Source: an uncultured Clostridia bacterium (lineage in GTDB: Bacteria; Bacillota; Clostridia; Christensenellales; Borkfalkiaceae). From it: a DNA stretch of 64,000 nucleotides. The translations under genes and the position numbers were made by a program. The stretch spans positions 11,954 to 75,953 of the forward strand of contig CAMUFJ010000005.1 of NCBI GenBank assembly GCA_947088135.1. Reading direction: 5' to 3'. The notes below the pieces were generated by a model. That model had not been told where the DNA came from, did no database searches, and saw nothing but the letters and a program-made list of their open reading frames with translations. Shown piece by piece: positions 16,032 through 23,596 of this stretch (its first letter is position 1; each line of letters begins with the position of its first letter).

Positions 16032-17537
16032 ATGGAACCCATCATTGAATTAAAAGACGTAACCAAGAGCTATGAGGACGGCGTCGTCGTCATCGACAAC
16101 GTGAGCCTTACGGTAAACAAGGGAGAATTCGTTACCCTGCTTGGGCCCTCCGGCTGCGGAAAAACGACGACTCTACGCATGATTGCAGGCTTCGATATGC
16201 CCACGCAAGGGCAGATTTTACTCAACGGAAAGGATATTTCCCATCTCCCTCCCAATAAGCGCCCCGTAAACACGGTATTTCAGCGCTATGCCCTCTTCCC
16301 TCATCTCAACATCTTCGAAAATATCGCTTTCGGACTGAAATGCAAGCGGGTCTTAAACACCTACCGCAACGCCGAAGGCAAGGAATATACCAAAAAAGAA
16401 CGGCTTAGCAAAAAAGAGATCCACGAAAAAGTCGGGCGTGCGCTCGCGCTCGTAGATTTGGAGGGTTTTGAAAAGCGATCCGTGTCCACACTTTCGGGCG
16501 GACAGCAACAGCGCGTGGCGATTGCCCGCGCAATCGTCAACGAGCCCGAAATCCTTCTTTTGGACGAACCGCTCGGCGCGCTCGATTTAAAAATGCGCAA
16601 AGAGATGCAAATCGAGCTCAAAGAAATGCACAAACGCCTCGGCATTACCTTTATTTACGTCACGCACGATCAGGAGGAAGCACTCACCATGTCGGACACG
16701 ATCGTCGTTATGGCGGACGGCGTAGTACAACAAATCGGCACCCCTACCGACATTTACAACGAGCCCGCCAACACCTTCGTTGCCGACTTTATCGGCGAAA
16801 GCAATATCTTCAACGGCACCGTCGTCGGAAAACGTCGGGTAAAATTCTGCGGAAAAACCTTCAACTGCGTAGACGATTTCGACGTTAACGAGCCCGTTGA
16901 CGTCGTCGTTCGCCCCGAAGACATCGATATGTGCCCTGCGGGCGAGGGAACTTTACAGGGAAAAGTCATCTCCGTGGTGTTCAAAGGCATTCACTACGAA
17001 ATCACCGTGCAGGTCGGTAAATTCGAAGTCGTCATCAACAGCACGGACTCCCGCAAAGAAGGCGAAACAATCGGCATGAAGATCGATCCCGAAGAAATCC
17101 ATCTCATGAAGCCCAAATATACGACCAACGTGTTCGACGGCGTGATCACTAAGCGCAACACGGTCGAGTTTGCCGACGGCGAATTCGAATGCGACGTTAC
17201 GACGCTTTACCCCGGAAGCCATATCGACGAGGAGGACTATCTCGTGACTGCAACGGGCGAAAAGCTCGATTTGACGGGCACCGAGGTAAAAGTCGAAGTC
17301 GGGCTCGGCGACGTTTCTATCAGCGACGACGCGGAAGCGGGCGGCACGACGGGCAACATTATTTCTATTATTTACAAGGGCGACCACTACCGCCTGATCG
17401 TAAGAACGCAGGAGAGCGAAGAGGATTTCGTATTCATGACCAACGATTTGTGGAATGAAAACGATTTCGTTTCCGTCATTATTCCCAAAGACAAAATTAA
17501 GCTTACCCTGAAAAACACGGAGGAAAAGAAGAGATGA
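16032..17537 (+). CDS. potA: Spermidine/putrescine ABC transporter ATP-binding protein PotA, extended
   Basis: ATPase subunit energising polyamine import. Walker A GPSGCGKTTTLR (about residue 39), signature LSGGQQQRVAIARA, Walker B ILLLDEPLGALD and the switch His in VTHDQEEA are intact. A roughly 25-residue insertion (KRVLNTYRNAEGKEYTKKER) lies in the helical subdomain. After the nucleotide-binding domain the usual single TOBE/OB regulatory region appears to be present twice: IISIIYKGDHYRLIV near the C-terminus mirrors VISVVFKGIHYEITV about 150 residues earlier. At 501 residues it is well above the usual 350-380. The start has AAGGAGAAAG; the stop overlaps potB by 4 bp. Confidence 0.93.
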   Translation: MEPIIELKDVTKSYEDGVVVIDNVSLTVNKGEFVTLLGPSGCGKTTTLRMIAGFDMPTQGQILLNGKDISHLPPNKRPVNTVFQRYALFPHLNIFENIAFGLKCKRVLNTYRNAEGKEYTKKERLSKKEIHEKVGRALALVDLEGFEKRSVSTLSGGQQQRVAIARAIVNEPEILLLDEPLGALDLKMRKEMQIELKEMHKRLGITFIYVTHDQEEALTMSDTIVVMADGVVQQIGTPTDIYNEPANTFVADFIGESNIFNGTVVGKRRVKFCGKTFNCVDDFDVNEPVDVVVRPEDIDMCPAGEGTLQGKVISVVFKGIHYEITVQVGKFEVVINSTDSRKEGETIGMKIDPEEIHLMKPKYTTNVFDGVITKRNTVEFADGEFECDVTTLYPGSHIDEEDYLVTATGEKLDLTGTEVKVEVGLGDVSISDDAEAGGTTGNIISIIYKGDHYRLIVRTQESEEDFVFMTNDLWNENDFVSVIIPKDKIKLTLKNTEEKKR

Positions 17538-18322
17538 AGCTCCGTTTTTCCAGAAAAATGCTCTGCATTCCCTACGCGGTGTTTTTGCTGTTTTTCGTGA
17601 TCGTGCCCATGCTCGTCATTTTGGTTTACGCTTTTACGGATGCCGAGATGCACTTCTCGTTCGGAAACTTCGTACGGTTTTTCTCCGACCCTACCAAGCT
17701 GAGCACGATCGTATATTCCCTCGTTATCGCACTGGTCACGACAATCATCACGCTCCTGATCGCCTACCCCGTCGCCTATATTTTGGCGCGAAGCAATACC
17801 AAGAAAAAATCGGTCATTCTTCTTTTATTCATCACGCCTATGTGGATCAACTTCGTGTTGCGCGTTAACGCGATCCGCGAACTGATGAGTTGGATCGGAC
17901 TTTTGGGCGAAGCCAACTACTTCAATACCATTTTCGGCATGGTGTATGACTTCCTGCCCTTCATGATTTTACCGCTCTATACGACGATCCAAAAAATTGA
18001 CCAAAGCTATTACGAAGCGAGCGCAGACCTCGGCGGAAATTCTTTCACCACCTTTTTCCGCGTAACCCTCCCCCTCTCTATGCCCGGCGTCATGAGCGGG
18101 ATCACAATGGTATTCCTGCCTTCCATGACCAACTACGTCGTTTCGGATATGCTCGGCAACTCAAAGGTGACGATCGTCGGTAAATTCATTGAAACGTACT
18201 TCGGCACCGATTGGCACATGGGCTCCATGATTGCCGTCATTTTGCTGGTTGTGGTATTTGTTTCCACCCTACTTACGGGCGGATTTAAATCGGAAGAGAA
18301 TGCAAGGGGGGCAAATCTATGA
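17534..18322 (+). CDS. potB: Spermidine/putrescine ABC transporter permease PotB
   Basis: Inner-membrane permease subunit. The 262-residue product has six predicted transmembrane helices and the binding-protein-dependent transport EAA loop, YYEASADLGGNSFTTFFRV, where the ATPase docks. The MWINFVLRVNA segment and the PFMILPLYTTIQKID stretch before the EAA loop are typical of PotB. Both ends overlap neighbours by 4 bp (potA upstream, potC downstream), so expression is tightly coupled. Confidence 0.94.
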   Translation: MKLRFSRKMLCIPYAVFLLFFVIVPMLVILVYAFTDAEMHFSFGNFVRFFSDPTKLSTIVYSLVIALVTTIITLLIAYPVAYILARSNTKKKSVILLLFITPMWINFVLRVNAIRELMSWIGLLGEANYFNTIFGMVYDFLPFMILPLYTTIQKIDQSYYEASADLGGNSFTTFFRVTLPLSMPGVMSGITMVFLPSMTNYVVSDMLGNSKVTIVGKFIETYFGTDWHMGSMIAVILLVVVFVSTLLTGGFKSEENARGANL

Positions 18323-19134
18323 ACAAGAAAGCGCTTGCGATCAAATGCTTGAAAGCATTTTTCATCGGGCTTATTCTGCTTTTGCTCTATGCTCCCATTC
18401 TTTTGCTCGCCGTTTATAGCTTCGTCGACACCGACACGATCGGCATGTGGGGGGAGTTTTCCTTTACGCACTATATAAAACTCTTCGGCGATTCCGTGAT
18501 TCTTCAAATGATCAGCAACACCTTGCTGCTCGCATTCCTCGCCGCCCTTCTATCTACCGTTCTCGGTACAATGGGCGCGCTCGGAATCTATTACTGCAAA
18601 CGCCGTACGAAAGCAGCGCTCAGCGGAGCTTCGCAAATTCCCATCATCAACGCGGAAATCGTGACGGCGCTCGCTTTGGCGATCACGTTTGTCGTTATCG
18701 GGCTCGGAAAATCCTATTTCACATTGTTGATTGGACATATGATCATTTGCACGCCTTTCGTGGTCCTGTCCGTCATGCCCAAACTCAAACAAATGGACAA
18801 TTCGCTGTATGAAGCGGCTCTCGACTTGGGAGCAAGTCCCTTTAAAGCTCTCTTTGGCGTCGTTCTTCCGCAAATCATTCCGGGCGTAATTTCGGGTTTT
18901 ATGCTTGCGATCACTCTTTCTTTGGACGATTATATCGTAACGAGCTACACGAAACCGTCGACTTTTAACACCATCTCCACGTACGTATACAATGCAACGA
19001 TGAAAGGAAACGCACATACCGCGGAAGTACTGTCCTCCTTTTGGGCGCTCACAACAATTCTTTTCATCGTGATCCTCGGCGTGACGCTTGCCGCAAATCT
19101 TACAGGCGGAAAAAAGAAGGAAAGAACAAAATGA
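18319..19134 (+). CDS. potC: Spermidine/putrescine ABC transporter permease PotC
   Basis: Second permease subunit, 271 residues and six predicted membrane helices. The EAA loop reads YEAALDLGASPFKALFGVVL and is followed by GVISGFMLAITLSLDDYIVT, in which DD-(Y/F)-(I/V) is a PotC hallmark. It forms the transmembrane channel together with PotB. It overlaps potB by 4 bp at the start and the lipoprotein gene by 4 bp (ATGA) at its end. Confidence 0.94.
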   Translation: MNKKALAIKCLKAFFIGLILLLLYAPILLLAVYSFVDTDTIGMWGEFSFTHYIKLFGDSVILQMISNTLLLAFLAALLSTVLGTMGALGIYYCKRRTKAALSGASQIPIINAEIVTALALAITFVVIGLGKSYFTLLIGHMIICTPFVVLSVMPKLKQMDNSLYEAALDLGASPFKALFGVVLPQIIPGVISGFMLAITLSLDDYIVTSYTKPSTFNTISTYVYNATMKGNAHTAEVLSSFWALTTILFIVILGVTLAANLTGGKKKERTK

Positions 19135-20630
19135 AAGGAAAGAAAATAGCTTGCGTTACCGCCTCCCTTTTACTGCTTTCCTCTCTCGCTCCGCTTAGCG
19201 GGTGCAGCTCCAAGGAGGAAATCCTTCTTCGCGTTTATAGCTGGGAGGAATACATTGACGAAGGCGGAGAAGACTCCTACTCCTACGACCCCGTAGAGAA
19301 CCCGGACGCCCCTTCTATGATCGAGGACTTCGAAGCTTGGTATGAAGCGACGTACGAAACACCCATTCGAGTGGAATACTCCACGTTCGGAACCAACGAG
19401 GATTTGTATAACCAATTAAAACTCGGAAACAAATACGATCTCGTGTGCCCTTCCGAATACATGATCATGAAGCTCGCGGCGGAAGGCATGCTTCAACCCC
19501 TTTCCGAAGAGTTTTTCGACGAAAACAACGAGCTCAATTATTACGTTAATAACGTTTCCCCTTTTATCGCGGACGTCTTCGAGAACGGCTCTATGACGGT
19601 CGGAGAAGAAACGCACAGTTGGAGCGAGTACGCGGCAGGTTATATGTGGGGCACGACGGGGCTCATCTACAATCCCCAAATCGACGGCATTGCGGACGAT
19701 CTCGACGAATACGGTTGGAGCATTCTTCTTCAAAACAAGTACAAAAAACAGGCAACGACCAAAGATAACGTGCGCGACACCTATTTTGTAGGGCTTGCGA
19801 TCCTCTTCCGAGACGAACTCATGAACCTCGACCGAAATGCGCCCGACTACAATGAAAAAGTCACGGAAATCATGAACCGCACCGACGAGAAAACCGTTTC
19901 CGCCGTGTACGAGATCCTTCTCGACATGAAAAGAAACATCTTCGGCTTCGAAACCGACACGGGAAAGTCCGACATGGTGAAAGGCACGATTTGCTTGAAT
20001 TTCGCTTGGGCAGGCGACGCGGTGTACGCAATGGACCTTGCGGAAGAAGAAAACGACATGAAGCTCAATTTCTATATTCCCAAGGAGAGCGCAAACCTCT
20101 ATTTCGACGGTTGGGTCATGCCGAAAGGCGCAAACACGCAAGCGGCGGAAGCGTTTATCAACTTCATGTCCATTCCCGAAAACGCAGTGCGGAATATGGA
20201 TTTCATCGGCTATTCCTCCGTCATCGCGGGCGACGAAGTATTTGATTATGTAGTAGAAACCTATTCCGCAGAGGACTCCGACGAAACGGCAGTCGAATAC
20301 GATTTGAGCTACTTTTTCGGCGAAGGCGCAGTCATAAATGCCCCCTCTGAGCAACTCAACAGACAACTGTACGCGCAATATCCCCCGCAGGAGACCATGA
20401 AGCGTTGCGCCGTTATGGACTACTACGGCGAAGACGACGCCCGCATCAACGAGCTTTGGACGCACATAAAAGGCGAATCGCTCGATGCTTGGGCAATCAT
20501 CGTCATTTGCGTTACCGTCATTGCGATTGTAGGCGGAGTTCTTTTAATGAAATTCGGCGGGAAAATCGATTTTTTCCGCAAAAAGCCTAAAAAAGGCTAT
20601 GAGCTCGTCAAGCAGGAAAATATCCGATAA
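19131..20630 (+). CDS. potD: Polyamine-binding lipoprotein PotD with additional C-terminal membrane anchor
   Basis: Extracellular substrate-binding subunit. The ATG at 19131, overlapping the potC stop (ATGA), is preferred over an upstream in-frame ATG because it gives a clean lipoprotein signal: Lys-rich start, hydrophobic core and lipobox PLSGC with Cys25. The mature part has the PotD pattern VYSWEEYID, the YDLVCPSEYMI segment and NLYFDGWVMPKGA. At 499 residues it is about 150 longer than typical PotD. The excess includes a second membrane helix near the C-terminus (about 452-474, AWAIIVICVTVIAIVGG) followed by a basic cytoplasmic-looking tail, so the protein is probably anchored at both ends. 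Last gene of the operon, before a strong terminator. Confidence 0.9.
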   Translation: MKGKKIACVTASLLLLSSLAPLSGCSSKEEILLRVYSWEEYIDEGGEDSYSYDPVENPDAPSMIEDFEAWYEATYETPIRVEYSTFGTNEDLYNQLKLGNKYDLVCPSEYMIMKLAAEGMLQPLSEEFFDENNELNYYVNNVSPFIADVFENGSMTVGEETHSWSEYAAGYMWGTTGLIYNPQIDGIADDLDEYGWSILLQNKYKKQATTKDNVRDTYFVGLAILFRDELMNLDRNAPDYNEKVTEIMNRTDEKTVSAVYEILLDMKRNIFGFETDTGKSDMVKGTICLNFAWAGDAVYAMDLAEEENDMKLNFYIPKESANLYFDGWVMPKGANTQAAEAFINFMSIPENAVRNMDFIGYSSVIAGDEVFDYVVETYSAEDSDETAVEYDLSYFFGEGAVINAPSEQLNRQLYAQYPPQETMKRCAVMDYYGEDDARINELWTHIKGESLDAWAIIVICVTVIAIVGGVLLMKFGGKIDFFRKKPKKGYELVKQENIR

Positions 20631-20637
20631 ACAGCAC

Positions 20638-20672
20638 AAAAAAGCGCCGTGGGATTCCACGGCGCTTTTTTG
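20638..20672. terminator. Bidirectional terminator between potD and the ABC permease gene
   Basis: Long perfect stem with core GCGCCGTGG / CCACGGCGC, a GATT loop, and A-run and T-run flanks on both sides. It serves potD on the plus strand and the convergent permease gene on the minus strand. Confidence 0.95.
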
Positions 20673-20683
20673 TGTAAAATTTG

Positions 20684-21439
20684 TTATACGAGCAAATTCA
20701 ACTTGTGCGAAAGTAGATAGCGAATGAGGAAGAAATACCCCACGTCCAACCCTGCAAACACAATGATGACAGTCCATAAGGCGAGGTGCGGATTGATTTC
20801 CGCAAAAGTGTCGACGATCGGCATAAGACAATACGCAAACAAGATATTTAAAACGATATTCGATAAAATAATGATTGCATACGACCAGCCGACCCTATGC
20901 TTGCTGAACAACTGTCCGATCGAAAGGCACAAATAATACTGCAACAATCCCATAGGAATGCTGATAATGATAAGTAATATGGTTTCAATCGAAATCAACG
21001 GATCGTAAGAAAGCATTACGCCGACATTTTGGAACAACGTCTTCACGCCATCCAAAAAGCTTTGCAATTGTTCTGCGGGCAAACCCGACATCAAAATAAG
21101 CATACAAACGATGAACACTGCAACCCCGACAAGCGTTGCAATGATCGCGGAAAGCAATTTTGCAATGAGCAGTTTGGTTACGGATACAGGCAAGGAAAAA
21201 GTCATATACCCTTGCCCCGTAAAGAGCGATTTATAGAACCGCACGATGCTTCCGACGGAAGCTACGAACATGAGCGCAATCGACGCCCAAAGCGACATTA
21301 TGAACATGAACAACCAAAACGAACTGCCCGTTGTCATAAAAATGCGAGCTAAAATAGCAAAACCAAGTGCGAAACAACTGATAAACAACAGCAAACGGAA
21401 AAGCGCAATTAAATCGTGCTTGATAAGCTTACCTACCAT
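20684..21439 (-). CDS. ABC-2 type transporter permease
   Basis: A 251-residue membrane protein with about six transmembrane helices, the first beginning after MVGKLIKHDLIALFRLLL. The segment YKSLFTGQGYMTFSLPVSVT followed by KLL is typical of ABC-2 permeases of the YtrC/YhaP kind, where a cytoplasmic stretch between helices 2 and 3 contacts the ATPase. It overlaps the upstream ATPase gene by 7 bp and is the last gene of the SPFH-RHH-ABC operon. The substrate is unknown; related two-gene exporters in Firmicutes often respond to cell-wall stress, but nothing in this sequence proves that. Confidence 0.82.
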   Translation of the reverse strand: MVGKLIKHDLIALFRLLLFISCFALGFAILARIFMTTGSSFWLFMFIMSLWASIALMFVASVGSIVRFYKSLFTGQGYMTFSLPVSVTKLLIAKLLSAIIATLVGVAVFIVCMLILMSGLPAEQLQSFLDGVKTLFQNVGVMLSYDPLISIETILLIIISIPMGLLQYYLCLSIGQLFSKHRVGWSYAIIILSNIVLNILFAYCLMPIVDTFAEINPHLALWTVIIVFAGLDVGYFFLIRYLLSHKLNLLV

Positions 21440-22344
21440 TTGAACACCTCCCTAAACAGCTCGTCGAGCGATTTTCCCGTCTTTTCGCGAACCTCCGCGA
21501 CGGGCGAATTGAGCGCAACCTGACCGTTCCGCAAAAAAATCGCGTGCGTCAATACGGGTTCAATGTCGGCAATCAAGTGCGTACAGAGGAAAATCGTCGC
21601 GTCCTCGGGCTTGTTCGCCATGATCGTACTTAGTATGTAGTCACGGGCGGCAGGATCAACGCCCGCGATCGGCTCGTCGAGGATATACAGCTTTGCAGTG
21701 CGCGACATCGTCAAAATCAAACCGAGCTTTTCCTTATTCCCCTTGGAAAGCGCCTTAATTTTCTGCTTCAATCCGATTCCCAATCGGGCGAGCATTTCCT
21801 GCGCTTTATCCTTGCGGAAGTCGGGGAAGAAATCGGCATAATATGCAATCTGCTGTTCCACTCTCATCCAGTCGCAGAGATAGTTTGCGTCGGGCAAATA
21901 CGCCGTGACCGCTCTCGTCTTATAATTAGGGGTCTTGCCGTCCACCAAAATTTCGCCCGAAGTCGGATGCAACATTCCCATTGCAAGCTTAATGAGCGTC
22001 GTTTTCCCGCTTCCGTTAGGCCCTAAAAGCCCCACGATCCCGCCCTTTGGAATGCTGAAATCAACCTGATAAAGAGCGGTAAAGTTGGAATACATCTTGC
22101 AAAGTCCTCTGCATTCCAAAATATTCTCCCCATTGATCGGCATCGCGCAATCGAATAAATCGTCTGCACTGTACCGCTTCGGTGCGGCCTCCGATTTTTC
22201 CGTCTGCGCGGGCGCAACTTCTTCTTGTACGGCGTCCGCCTTTCCATTCGGTTCGTTTTCAGTAGCCGTGGGCTCCGCAGCAGGAAGTTCAGCACTCTCT
22301 TCCGTGCGTACGGCTTCCTCCGCCGAAGCTTCTTTTTTGTTCAT
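21433..22344 (-). CDS. ABC transporter ATP-binding protein with acidic N-terminal extension
   Basis: A 303-residue ATPase. Residues 1-70 are an Ala/Glu/Pro-rich, acidic, probably disordered extension that ABC ATPases of this type normally lack. The nucleotide-binding domain then follows: Walker A GLLGPNGSGKTTLIK (about 105-119), a divergent signature LSKGNKEKLGL, Walker B LYILDEPIAGVDPAAR and the switch CTHLIADIE. The domain resembles YtrB-like ATPases of small exporters. It starts 10 bp after the stop of the RHH gene, whose end overlaps its ribosome site AAGGAGGAG, and pairs with the permease at 20684-21439. Confidence 0.9.
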   Translation of the reverse strand: MNKKEASAEEAVRTEESAELPAAEPTATENEPNGKADAVQEEVAPAQTEKSEAAPKRYSADDLFDCAMPINGENILECRGLCKMYSNFTALYQVDFSIPKGGIVGLLGPNGSGKTTLIKLAMGMLHPTSGEILVDGKTPNYKTRAVTAYLPDANYLCDWMRVEQQIAYYADFFPDFRKDKAQEMLARLGIGLKQKIKALSKGNKEKLGLILTMSRTAKLYILDEPIAGVDPAARDYILSTIMANKPEDATIFLCTHLIADIEPVLTHAIFLRNGQVALNSPVAEVREKTGKSLDELFREVFKW

Positions 22345-22354
22345 ACTCTCCTCC

Positions 22355-22534
22355 TTATTGACCTTTTTTACGTTTTTGCTTTACGCATTCCGTTAACAGA
22401 TATTCGATTTGACCGTTGAGCGAACGAAAATCATCCTCCGCCCATCGGCTCAGCTCCGCAAATAACGTAGAAGAAAGCCGTAGCGGAACTTGTTTTTTAA
22501 TTGTGCTTTCTTGCCGCTTAACGCCCTTCTCCAC
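22355..22534 (-). CDS. Arc-like ribbon-helix-helix DNA-binding protein (GTG start)
   Basis: A 59-residue protein starting at a GTG at 22534 behind GGGAGGTGAG. It reads as a compact ribbon-helix-helix regulator: beta strand KKQVPLRLS (residues 13-21), helix 1 TLFAELSRWAEDD (23-35), the turn RSLNGQ (37-42) and helix 2 IEYLLTECVKQ (43-53). The strand 'V-P-L-R-L' and 'S-L-N-x-Q-I-x-x-L-L' are hallmarks of the Arc family. It sits in a gap between the SPFH gene and the ABC ATPase gene, filling it completely, in the same direction. It probably controls its own operon through the repeats at 23529-23547; that is inference. Confidence 0.82.
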   Translation of the reverse strand: MEKGVKRQESTIKKQVPLRLSSTLFAELSRWAEDDFRSLNGQIEYLLTECVKQKRKKGQ

Positions 22535-22555
22535 GTCTCACCTCCCGCGTCCGCA

Positions 22556-23512
22556 TCAATATACACTGCCGCTGTTCACAACGGGCTGCGCATCCTTATT
22601 ACCGCAAAGCACCACCAAAAGGTTGGAAACCATTTGCGCTTTCCGCTCGTCGTCCAGTTCCACGATATTCTCGTCGGAAAGCTTTGCAAGCGCCATTTGC
22701 ACCATGGATACCGCGCCCTCTACTATTTTCTGCCGCGCCGCGATAATGGCGGAAGCCTGTTGGCGCTGCAACATTGCGGCGGCAATTTCCGGCGAATAGG
22801 CAAGGTGAGAAATACGTGCTTCTAAAATATCGATACCCGCCATTTCCACGCGCGTTTGGATTTCGCCGCGAAGCACGTCGGCAATCTCCTGTGCGGAACC
22901 GCGCAAAGATTTTTCATCGCCGTTGTTGGAAACGTCGTAAGGATACTGACGCGCCACCTGACGGATCGCCGCATCGCACTGCGTAGAAATATACGCCATG
23001 TAGTTTTCTACGTTAAACACTGCGCGCGCAGTATTTACGATCCTCCAAATAACAACGACGGAAATTTCGATAGGATTCCCCTCTTCGTCGTTTACCTTTT
23101 GCTTATCGTTGTTGAGCGTCATAGCCTTCAAAGAAAGCTTTCTACCCGCACCCGCCGAAAAGCGTGCAGGATTTACCGCCACGCAAAAAGGATTTACCCA
23201 AAAGAACCCGTCGCGTTTTAAAGTACCGTAGTATTTCCCGAACAGGGTGAGCACGTACGCCTCGTTGGGCTGTAACAGCTTAAATCCCGCAATGAGTACC
23301 ATGGCAACAATCATAGCGAAAATCGCGGCAAAAATCAGCGCGGAAATCTCTTCGGGGAGCTCGGACGTTTCACTGCTCGCAATAATTCCTACCACAAGAC
23401 AAGCGATTGCCAATACAAATATTGCCACTACCAAGGCGAGCATCGCCCATCCGCTCTTCTCGCGTGCACTCTTCTCGTCGATCGCCCGCACGCCGTTTTC
23501 GTTCTTTTCCAT
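22556..23512 (-). CDS. SPFH/Band 7 (stomatin-prohibitin-flotillin) membrane protein
   Basis: A 318-residue membrane scaffold protein, first gene of a four-gene operon. Two hydrophobic helices (about 21-46 and 56-77) are followed by the SPFH domain: QPNEAYVLTLFGKYYGTLK, GFFWVNPF, the strand NPIEISVVVIWRIVNTARAV and the helix-rich RGEIQTRVEMAGIDILEARI. The C-terminal ALAKLSDENIVELDDERKAQ is typical of this bacterial subgroup. Such proteins form ring-shaped assemblies in functional membrane microdomains, but their individual roles are mostly unknown. It has a consensus promoter with a palindromic operator 17 bp upstream. Confidence 0.9.
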   Translation of the reverse strand: MEKNENGVRAIDEKSAREKSGWAMLALVVAIFVLAIACLVVGIIASSETSELPEEISALIFAAIFAMIVAMVLIAGFKLLQPNEAYVLTLFGKYYGTLKRDGFFWVNPFCVAVNPARFSAGAGRKLSLKAMTLNNDKQKVNDEEGNPIEISVVVIWRIVNTARAVFNVENYMAYISTQCDAAIRQVARQYPYDVSNNGDEKSLRGSAQEIADVLRGEIQTRVEMAGIDILEARISHLAYSPEIAAAMLQRQQASAIIAARQKIVEGAVSMVQMALAKLSDENIVELDDERKAQMVSNLLVVLCGNKDAQPVVNSGSVY

Positions 23513-23528
23513 AATACCTCTCCTTTAA

Positions 23529-23551
23529 TGATATCATTTTGATATCAAAAT
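23529..23551 (-). promoter_or_regulatory. Tandem TGATATCA operator overlapping the transcription start
   Basis: The 8-bp palindrome TGATATCA occurs twice, at 23529-23536 and 23540-23547, exactly 11 bp apart; the second lies in a 16-bp perfect palindrome, ATTTTGATATCAAAAT (23536-23551). RHH regulators such as MetJ and Arc bind adjacent short (pseudo)palindromic half-sites cooperatively, so this is a natural target of the RHH protein at 22355-22534. Binding would occlude the -10 element and start point. Confidence 0.6.
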
Positions 23552-23578
23552 AATAACATGAAAAAAGAGAATTGTCAA
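23550..23578 (-). promoter_or_regulatory. Sigma-A promoter of the SPFH-RHH-ABC operon
   Basis: Minus strand TTGACA (23578-23573), 17-bp spacer, TATTAT (23555-23550). Transcription should start near 23543, inside the palindromic repeats. The promoter begins only about 20 bp after the stop of the upstream PLP-enzyme gene, with no terminator between. Confidence 0.82.
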
Positions 23579-23596
23579 GAGATTTTCCAAAAATTT

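Noticed and set aside
19416..20465. A 349-codon minus-strand frame
   Set aside because: Antisense to potD; the PotD frame has signal peptide, lipobox and family motifs, and this one has none.
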